Source: Trichomonas tenax (Eukaryota; Parabasalia; Trichomonadida; Trichomonadidae). Taken from it: DNA of 64,000 nt. The first letter of the stretch is position 1, and every line of letters begins with the position of its first letter. The position numbers were made by a program, and so were the translations under genes. The stretch spans positions 42,026-106,025 of the forward strand of contig JALKBU010000054.1 of assembly GCA_023091735.1 (NCBI GenBank). Direction: 5' to 3'. Positions 9,239-16,212 of this stretch are shown piece by piece. The notes beneath the pieces were generated by a model. It saw only the letters and a list, made by a program, of their open reading frames with translations. It searched no databases and was not told the DNA's origin.

Positions 9239-9310
9239 GCCCGTGGCGGGAATTAAACCAGCAACCCAAGATTAAGAGTTTTATGCTCTATCCGAATGAG
9301 CTACACAGGC
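9239..9310 (-). tRNA. tRNA-Lys (CTT), probably damaged
   Basis: A 72-nt cloverleaf on the minus strand. The acceptor stem has 7 pairs (GCCTGTG with CACGGGC, one G-T). The D stem is perfect (GCTC/GAGC). The anticodon loop is CTCTTAA, giving anticodon CTT for lysine. TTTTT follows immediately (9238-9234), a good Pol III stop. Defects: an A-C mismatch in the anticodon stem, a T-C mismatch in the T stem, and T-loop TTTAATT with the nearly invariant C56 changed to T, which also damages the internal B box. It may be an ageing pseudogene. No 3' CCA is encoded, as expected in eukaryotes. Confidence 0.75.
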
Positions 9311-9550
9311 CTATAAATTAACTGTTTTTGTTTTAAATATTAGATATATTTCCTTGAATTAGTATATCATAAAATTGCTAAATAATGCGCATGAAGTTGA
9401 TATTAAATGAGCAATAAAGGAATCGATTAAAAGTCAGCTTTTTATTATTTCGATTTTTGAAATTATAAAATATATTGACGTACTTGATTAAATATTAATA
9501 TAAATACTATTTAAACGCTAATCAAATCATAATACGTAATAATATAAAAA

Positions 9551-10507
9551 TTATAAAGTAAGCTTGATTTCTTGTTCAGAAACAATCTCATTCTTTTCAA
9601 TGTCTAGTCTGAATTTGCGGAAATCTCCATTTTCTGACACTCCCGTGATCATATAACCAGCTAAATCGAATTGACAATGGAAATTGATACCTTTTGGCAT
9701 TTCAAAGCTGAACTTTGAGCGCATTGCAGACTTTGGATCTAAAGTTTCTCTTTCCTTCGGTGTTGGGATCGCAAAAGCATGGAGTGTTCCACGAAGTGTT
9801 GTCATAATAAAGAAGGAGGACAGGCTATCAAAAGCAATACCAGTCACATCGCAGGAACGCATGCCACGCTTGTATGTGGCGACTAATTTCAACTGTATGA
9901 CATCCCAAAGTTGAATATTCTTTCCTTCGTCTATAACTATAGCAACCAACTCACCTTTGCGGTCGAAAGCAACATAATTGACTTTAGTGACGTTAATTGG
10001 AATAAAACCAAGAACGTAATTCGGATCGTGATAATCTACAATTTGAAGTGATTTTGCATTTTTAGCTGGAACAGCTGTATAATAGACTGTGTTGGAAGGA
10101 ACAATGGCAAATGAAAATGCTTCTGATATTGTATTCGAAACAGAAAGTTTTTGTGTGAAATCGAAGCTGTCAAAGAAGGAAATCATATTTCCGTGCGCAA
10201 CAACGATGTAATCTAGCTTGAATCGAAGCTCTGTGATTGTTTTATCGACAGGGAATAATCCAATAACTTTGTTATTTTTGCGATCCCACAGAATAACTGT
10301 GTTAGATGTGAATCCTTCGCGCGAGTCATCGCCTGTGACAGTCACGATGTTTGAATCACTGAGAAGTGAGATGCAGCGAGCACCACCTCCTGGAAAAATG
10401 GCTTCGTAGAGCAACGTTCCGGTCGAAAATTCATAAATCATGAATCCGTGGTTCGTCGTGATTGCAAATTCTAACATCCTTTGATCAAAAGTTACTTTAT
10501 GAGTCAT
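9551..10507 (-). CDS. PROPPIN-type WD40 protein (Atg18/WIPI-like)
   Basis: 318 residues forming a seven-blade beta-propeller. The pattern follows PROPPINs: an N-terminal FAITTNHGFMIYEFSTG blade; NTVILWDRKNNKVIGLF followed by ITELRFKLDYIVVAHGNMISFFD, matching 'W....V....F...I......L.V.....I.I.D'; then IQLWDVIQLKLVATYKRG and VTGIAFDSLSSFFIMTTLRGTLHAF. PROPPINs bind PI3P/PI(3,5)P2 through an FRRG motif after blade 5; here the site is YKRG (212-215), so one arginine is kept and one is lysine. The family acts in autophagosome formation and endolysosomal membrane remodelling. An initiator (TCACTTTT, minus strand, 10529-10522) lies 14 bp before the ATG. Other short WD40 proteins are the main alternative. 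Confidence 0.72.
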   Translation of the reverse strand: MTHKVTFDQRMLEFAITTNHGFMIYEFSTGTLLYEAIFPGGGARCISLLSDSNIVTVTGDDSREGFTSNTVILWDRKNNKVIGLFPVDKTITELRFKLDYIVVAHGNMISFFDSFDFTQKLSVSNTISEAFSFAIVPSNTVYYTAVPAKNAKSLQIVDYHDPNYVLGFIPINVTKVNYVAFDRKGELVAIVIDEGKNIQLWDVIQLKLVATYKRGMRSCDVTGIAFDSLSSFFIMTTLRGTLHAFAIPTPKERETLDPKSAMRSKFSFEMPKGINFHCQFDLAGYMITGVSENGDFRKFRLDIEKNEIVSEQEIKLTL

Positions 10508-10903
10508 CTAATTTAAGTCTGAAAAGTGACATATTTTCGAAAAGTGTCATGTCGTATTTAAACAATTATTTTCGTCATAACTTTTCATGTGTTGATATTT
10601 AAGGCGAACCTTTGATGGAATATATAATACACCATGAGTTATTGTGTAATATTATTCGATCGAGTCGTTTTATTCATTATTTTGGACATTCGATGTCGTA
10701 TAATTAACAATTATTTTCGATTGAAAATGATGTTCGATTCTTGTTGCATTCGTGATTATATGAAAGATATATCATTGCAATCACTATGGTAATGACTGAA
10801 CATTATCTGGTATTTGGTTTTTGCTCATAAATATTTGATTTTGCTTTTCTATGAAAACAAATAATGAAAATGATAATAATATATTAACATTTAGCAATCT
10901 AAA
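10508..10903. other. Spacer between PROPPIN-like and Bre1-like genes
   Basis: Apart from the initiator of the PROPPIN-like gene, nothing else is recognised. It holds the 5' flank of one minus-strand gene and the 3' flank of the next. Confidence 0.45.
10522..10529 (-). promoter_or_regulatory. Initiator of the PROPPIN-like gene
   Basis: TCACTTTT on the minus strand, ending 14 bp before the ATG at 10507. A second, weaker copy (ACACTTTT) lies about 20 bp further upstream. Confidence 0.6.
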
Positions 10904-12691
10904 TCATTCGAAATTGAATTGTTTGATGTCGAACTGCGTGAAGCGAGTATCACAAGCCGGGCAATTTCTATTTCTTACGAAACCTTTGGCGCAATTCGAG
11001 CAAAATGTGTGTCCACAGCTGAGGAGTACTGTATCACGCTGCTTTCTGCAAAGTGGACATTCGACAATAGACTTCAGATCCCTCAACGAGAAAGGAATAT
11101 TCTTAGATTTCATCTTCGACATCTGCTCAACCATCTCACTTCTCATCTTTGATTCATTTGCAAGGTTTTTTGATTCCTCATTCAAATTGGTAATTCTCTT
11201 GCGAATATCAGCATTCTCTGCTTCAAGGCTATTAATACGCCTCTTATACCATGATAAGACAGCTCTCTTTGAAGCAGTATTTTCGAAAATGACATCCAAT
11301 GATGGTGGGAATGCTTTAATTGTAAAGTTCTTGCTGAGAAGATCGCTGTGCTTCTGCTTGAGCTGTTTGAATTGTATATCCATTTGCTGCTCAGCCTGAT
11401 CAATGACTTGCTTGTTCTTGCGGACATTTTCTCTTGCTGTTTCAAGAGCTTTGATTGATCCTTGATCTTGTTGCTTGTTATGCCTTTTCATCATGAGCTC
11501 AGGCAATTGGCTCTCGAGCTTCATGCTGTAGCTATCGATTTCCTGTGTTTCCTCTTCGATTCCTTTCTGTATTGCTGGTAATTCGCTCTGATATTCTTTG
11601 ATAATTTTCGTGAATCCTTCAATATCGTTTTTATCGATTGATGCGAGTGCTTTTGACATAACTTCGCGGTCATGAGTGCAGAAGTCTGAGCTCTTTTCAG
11701 GGAAGATTGAGCGAAGGTTTCCAACAATGCTCTTAATGAAGTGAAGCTTTCTACTTAAGACTTGGACATCAGCATCATCAGCTAAGAACTGTGTCCAGTC
11801 TTCATCATTAGGATTGAAGTCTGTGTGAACAAGAGCCTCTGTAAGTTCTTGATGTTTGGTTAACATTTGTGTGTATATCGACTGCATCTTTTCTGCTTTT
11901 GCGCGCACCTTTGGAAGAATGAACTGAGAGCCACGGAAGTATTCTTGGTACTCAGGTGATTCACGAATCAAGTCAAACGGCGGATTGTTGATATAATCTC
12001 TATATAAAACAGAGTTGGAGTCCAAACTGTTGAGCTCATTAGAAAGCTCCTTTTCTGTAGTGCATAAGTCATTGTAAATCTCGTTTAGCGACTCAAGAGG
12101 GTTATCCATGTCGATATTTTGTTCTATGTACGATAGTGCTTGTTTTGAAGGAACGAGAGAGTCAATGAGTTTCGAGCGCTTCGAGGAGATTGCATTTTGT
12201 GATATTTTGAATAAAGGAGAAATTTCTTCGCATTTATCTTTCTGTGCGTGATCAATTCCAAAGTCAAACTTTTTATTTTGGACTTCGGACATCGGCTCCT
12301 GCGGTGGCTGGAAGTGCTGAAGTCGTGCGACTTGTGCTTGGTTTTTAAGCAGCAATATTTCCGAAAAATGTTGATGTAATTTTGGTAAGACTTCGCGAAT
12401 TTCTTCTGTCTGAGGAATGCTGTTAATTATCGTTCTTATATTATTGTAGATCTGATCGTAAACAGTTTGTGTTTCATCTTGATTTGCGCCATGTGGTGCA
12501 GATTCAGGAGAATTAGCGATTTGCTGAATTTGTTGCGATGCTTGCTTAAGGATATACTTAAGTTCGTCGATATAAGCATTATGACTCGTTAAAGTGTGCA
12601 GAATGTGATTTCCACGCGACAGCTGTTTGTCCAGGCGAATGAATTCATCGTCATGACTCATTGGACCCTGACGTTGAATGTAATCCTGCAT
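10904..12691 (-). CDS. Bre1-like coiled-coil RING E3 ubiquitin ligase
   Basis: 595 residues: mostly coiled coil with a C-terminal C3HC4 RING at 545-580 (CPLC, CGHTFCSNC, CPAC) and a short tail FTQFDIKQFNFE. Long coiled coil ending in a RING a few residues from the C-terminus, with the 'F...D....F/HL' tail, is the layout of Bre1/RNF20/RNF40. That enzyme monoubiquitinates histone H2B with Rad6 and so affects transcription elongation. The eight zinc ligands are present. Human and yeast Bre1 are 700-975 residues, so this is a short version. Other coiled-coil RINGs are possible. Upstream on the same strand are a GTCATGTAAA motif (12783-12776) and TTTAGGGGTCCCCC (12732-12714). Confidence 0.75.
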   Translation of the reverse strand: MQDYIQRQGPMSHDDEFIRLDKQLSRGNHILHTLTSHNAYIDELKYILKQASQQIQQIANSPESAPHGANQDETQTVYDQIYNNIRTIINSIPQTEEIREVLPKLHQHFSEILLLKNQAQVARLQHFQPPQEPMSEVQNKKFDFGIDHAQKDKCEEISPLFKISQNAISSKRSKLIDSLVPSKQALSYIEQNIDMDNPLESLNEIYNDLCTTEKELSNELNSLDSNSVLYRDYINNPPFDLIRESPEYQEYFRGSQFILPKVRAKAEKMQSIYTQMLTKHQELTEALVHTDFNPNDEDWTQFLADDADVQVLSRKLHFIKSIVGNLRSIFPEKSSDFCTHDREVMSKALASIDKNDIEGFTKIIKEYQSELPAIQKGIEEETQEIDSYSMKLESQLPELMMKRHNKQQDQGSIKALETARENVRKNKQVIDQAEQQMDIQFKQLKQKHSDLLSKNFTIKAFPPSLDVIFENTASKRAVLSWYKRRINSLEAENADIRKRITNLNEESKNLANESKMRSEMVEQMSKMKSKNIPFSLRDLKSIVECPLCRKQRDTVLLSCGHTFCSNCAKGFVRNRNCPACDTRFTQFDIKQFNFE

Positions 12692-13093
12692 TTTCTGTTA
12701 TATTTTAGTTATAAGAGGGGGACCCCTAAATTATATCGAAAAGGGCATTTTGCCTTTTACGCCACAATTAAAAAATTTACATGACAAATAATTTTCTTCA
12801 ATGAATCAGTTTTCAAGATATAATTAATAAACATACTTATTAGAGATAGAATATAGCTTCTGTAGCTCATTCTGAAGCTAATGGTATGGATATGAAGCTT
12901 GATTCAATCAATATTAGAAAATCATTTACTATTTTTTGTCATGTAATCTCAATGTTATTTACAAAGATTTTTCAGATTTCAAGTGATATATCTTGCAAGG
13001 AATCTAAATAAACAAAATATTCGATTAAATTCACTATTGCTTCTAAAAAGAGGAACTTAGCAATTTGACGGAAAAGAGGAAGTTCATATTTTT
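12692..13093. other. Divergent promoter spacer (Bre1-like / BRCT gene)
   Basis: Holds the upstream regions of two divergent genes. On the minus strand are CATGTAAA (12783-12776) and a TTTAGGGGTCCCCC element. On the plus strand TTCATATTTTT directly precedes the ATG at 13094 and could be an initiator. TGTCATGTAATC at about 12940 is a near-match to the recurring motif. Confidence 0.45.
12776..12783 (-). promoter_or_regulatory. TGNCAYGTAAA motif upstream of the Bre1-like gene
   Basis: TGTCATGTAAA on the minus strand, about 85 bp before the ATG at 12691. Confidence 0.45.
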
Positions 13094-14686
13094 ATGAGCG
13101 TTGCCACTTTCTTTATATCCCATTCGATAGGAGAGAACAAAGAGAACATAAGATCACTCATTCGTGCAATAAATCCATCGCTAATTGAAGTAAGACACGC
13201 ATCTTCCGATACAGTAACGATTTGCACACAATCAGAGGTATTTATGAGATTTGGAACATCGAGATATTACGTTACACCGAAGTTTATTGAAGAAACTAAG
13301 CAATTAAAAATCGGAAGATTACCGTTGACACCAGATAGAAGACAGTTCACAAGCTTATGCCTCGCTCCATTGATAGTTACGATCGTTGGATTCGATCAGA
13401 AAGAGTTTTCTGAGATATTGAAATATGTATTTTTATTGGGTGCCACATATTCGAAAGCACTTCTTGATTCAGTTACTCTAGTCATTACTAAAACGGTGCT
13501 ATCACGTAGAATAGAAGAAGCACGCAGACTTGGAATATCGATCGTCTCAAAGGACTGGATCATCAGCTGCTACCAGAAAGGAGCAAGATTGCCAACAGAT
13601 GGATACAATATTGATCTCTTTCACGGTCTGAAGGCAACATCATCAGAATTGACATCGAAAGAAAGAAAACAACTCAAACAGATGTTCGAAGATAACGGAG
13701 GCATTTGGTCAGAAGTTTTGGATGAAAAGACAGACATTCTATTCACTCCATTGTTGATGATGACAAACAAAGTCAAAGTTGCATTGAAGTCAAACTTACC
13801 AATCGTTAAGCCAAAGTTCGTTTATGAATCAATTGAATCCAAAGGAAGAGCTCTTTCAAGAGATTATGTCATCAATTGGTGGTCAGATGTTAATTCAGAA
13901 AGAACAAATCTGTTCAATAATTTTGCTTTTTATTTGCTTTCTCCAGATAAAACATTACCACCAGCAATCATTGCCAATGGTGGATTAATTGTTCAAAATC
14001 CGGAGAAAGCAAACATTCTGATTGCCAACGTTCAAGATTCCAGAGAGTTTTCAGAAAATGAACTCGAAAAGGTTGTAACAGATCTTTGGGTCTGGAGGTC
14101 GATTGAGTCAGGAGAAGTCCTTGATAGGACAGCATCAATGCTCTTCAGGCCATTGAAATATCATGTACCAATTCCTTCATTTTCAGGAATTACAGTCACT
14201 ATTCTTGGTCTCAGTGATAAGCAGCGATGTGATTTATATGACGCAGTACGAGTGCTTGGAGGCATTCCTATGTCGAGACTACACAGGACTGTAAAGATAG
14301 CATTAGTTGGAAAAACAATCCAAAAGGAGAAAATCGAAAATCTTAGGTCCAAATTCCCCACAGTTACGTTTCTGAACCCGCTATTTATAAGAGATTTTCT
14401 ATCTTCGGGAAATATACCAGAGCTCAGTCCATACACAGTTGGCTCAGAACTTAGACACAACATCACAAATATTTGCAATTCCATTTTGTCCCTTTCTCGC
14501 AATCTGAAAACGAAAGAAACAGAGCACAAAAAGCAGTCACCAATCACCGAAGATTCAATCGGCGATGCAAGTGAAGCAGAGCCTGAAGTTTACCTCGAAA
14601 AACAGCGCTTCAAGCTTCGTCCACTATCCAAACATGATACACATGATCCTCTTATGGACGCTTTATCTTCAACACAAGAAGATTAA
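13094..14686 (+). CDS. Multi-BRCT-domain protein (TopBP1/Dpb11/Rtt107-like)
   Basis: 530 residues with about five BRCT-like units. Unit 1 is at about 1-78 and unit 2 at about 88-165. Unit 2 has the typical order: FLLGATYSKALLDSVTLVI, then ARRLGISIVSKDWIISCYQKG, with the hallmark Trp. Unit 3 is at about 170-265 (MFEDNGGIWSEVL, then IVKPKFVYESI), unit 4 at about 280-350 and unit 5 at about 366-450 (AVRVLGGIPMSRLHRTVKIALVG). The last 70 residues are acidic and charged. BRCT arrays bind phosphorylated partners in DNA-damage checkpoints and replication initiation. There is no catalytic domain, which argues against ligase or polymerase. Which scaffold it represents is uncertain. TCATATTTTT before the ATG may be the initiator. 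Confidence 0.65.
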   Translation: MSVATFFISHSIGENKENIRSLIRAINPSLIEVRHASSDTVTICTQSEVFMRFGTSRYYVTPKFIEETKQLKIGRLPLTPDRRQFTSLCLAPLIVTIVGFDQKEFSEILKYVFLLGATYSKALLDSVTLVITKTVLSRRIEEARRLGISIVSKDWIISCYQKGARLPTDGYNIDLFHGLKATSSELTSKERKQLKQMFEDNGGIWSEVLDEKTDILFTPLLMMTNKVKVALKSNLPIVKPKFVYESIESKGRALSRDYVINWWSDVNSERTNLFNNFAFYLLSPDKTLPPAIIANGGLIVQNPEKANILIANVQDSREFSENELEKVVTDLWVWRSIESGEVLDRTASMLFRPLKYHVPIPSFSGITVTILGLSDKQRCDLYDAVRVLGGIPMSRLHRTVKIALVGKTIQKEKIENLRSKFPTVTFLNPLFIRDFLSSGNIPELSPYTVGSELRHNITNICNSILSLSRNLKTKETEHKKQSPITEDSIGDASEAEPEVYLEKQRFKLRPLSKHDTHDPLMDALSSTQED

Positions 14687-14733
14687 TTACATTTTTTGTT
14701 TATTCATAAAATATTCCCTTTCAACAAATATGC

Positions 14734-14741
14734 CACGTAAA
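14734..14741 (+). promoter_or_regulatory. CACGTAAA variant of the recurring motif
   Basis: TGCCACGTAAA lies about 210 bp before the broken surface-protein gene. Confidence 0.4.
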
Positions 14742-14899
14742 TTTTTTACACGACAAAATTTTGCAAAATAATTTTGAATGTAGCAATAGAATTTTATAAT
14801 GAATTAAATATTTCAGATATATAGCTATTGATTTAATTCGAAAAATTGTCAAAAAAATTCTTACAATATCGAAATGCTTCAAAATCTTCTTTTATTTCA

Positions 14900-15871
14900 T
14901 CACCTATGGGACGATTACTTCAACACAGCAAACAGCAACATGCTTTTTGACCAAGAGCAGTTCGCTTATAATTACCACAGAAATAACATATCATATATAT
15001 ACTTATAACGCTATTAATGTTACCACTACTGTTGACAATACTCAACTTTTGATAGAATATACAACTTTTCAGCACTGTTCAACAAATTCTGATGGAGGAT
15101 CTTTCTATTTTTCATCATTTGGCGAAGTTATTCAAAATGCAGTATGTCACCTTGACTCAGAAAGCACAGCTTCTTACAAACAAAATATTTTTTAAATATA
15201 TATATATATCTGCAATCAAAACCAGTGGAAAGAAGAAGAATAATAAGATGGAGTTATGTAGTGCTTTCAGTCATGTTGGTTTAAATAACACTATGTTAAA
15301 AACAGTATACAGTTGCTATCAACTCATGAATTTAATTTTATCTTATATGATATCTCAAGATACATGTCATTTGATTTCATGCCCAACGAATTCTTGCATT
15401 AAATTCACAACTATCCCTAACATTACCGAAAGTCGCCAAGATTTGTGGTACAGCCACTTTAGCTCACATGATCTATTGGAAATCTCTTACAGCAGATTTA
15501 TAAATAATGTACTCACATCATCTGTGATAACTAATCTCATTTCTTGCTCAAATTCCAAAAATATCCTTCATGATAATTGCTTTTTAGGAAACAATGCTAA
15601 AATTACAATTCAATCACATTATGCATCATTTTACATCGAGAATTGCTACTGGGATGGAAAGTATTCAATAACATTGGGAGTTTCTTCTATTGGAAATATA
15701 TTTGATGCCCCAAATCTAAATGATATGCTCATCAATGCCATTGGTAGCTGTCTTTATATCAAAGAAAAATCCTTAAATTGTCATGCAAGCAGCAATGATG
15801 TTCCATTAATCCATCATTTACATGGATTCGTGTCATACACAGCGCTGATTGTAGCACTAAGAAGGGAATGA
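14900..15871 (+). pseudogene. Broken beta-helix surface protein (Pmp-like) fragment
   Basis: Two overlapping frames carry the kind of sequence found in the trichomonad polymorphic-membrane-protein-like (right-handed beta-helix) surface family. About 14947-15195 has EYTTFQHCSTNSDGGSFYF, with the GG-S/A-x-x repeat hallmark. About 15240-15871 has CSAFSHVG, YSRFINN, CSNSKN and FYIENCYW, i.e. repeated short strands with Cys and Asn. The join requires a frame change near 15190-15230, where the sequence is TA-rich. No credible ATG opens the first part (the listed start is a TTG), there is no signal peptide and no C-terminal membrane anchor. I read it as a truncated, frameshifted relic. The family call rests on pattern only. 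Confidence 0.5.
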
Positions 15872-16204
15872 AGCTATTATATCCTTTTGGAAGAAAATTT
15901 CAAAACAACCATTTTTTATGTCAGATTATATTTTACATGACAAAATATATATTTATTATGATTTCAGAGGGTTCATAAGTGGAAATATAAAGCGGAGCAA
16001 TATGATGTATAAACTGCAGAAGGAATAGAATATTGTTATTATGTGTATCATCTTTAAACTCACAATTTTATTTTTGACCATTATAAAATGAAATATTTTT
16101 TGCGATTTTTAGATGAATTCAATTATTATACACAATAGGAATACTAAATACAATTAGAGAACGGCAAAATCTTATGTGTGTCAAATCGGCGTCAAACTGC
16201 CATA
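15872..16204. other. Spacer before the AP-3 delta gene
   Basis: AT-rich with no gene. TTTACATG at 15932-15939 (TGTCATGTAAA on the minus strand) is one of the recurring motifs, here pointing away from the downstream gene. Confidence 0.4.
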
Positions 16205-16212
16205 TCACTCTT
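16205..16212 (+). promoter_or_regulatory. Initiator of the AP-3 delta gene, deciding its start
   Basis: TCACTCTT is immediately followed by the ATG at 16213. With such a short leader the upstream in-frame ATG at 16174 would not be in the transcript. Confidence 0.6.

Noticed and set aside
8986..9321. 111-residue plus-strand frame over the retroelement and tRNA
   Set aside because: It is antisense to recognisable retrotransposon motifs and to a tRNA.
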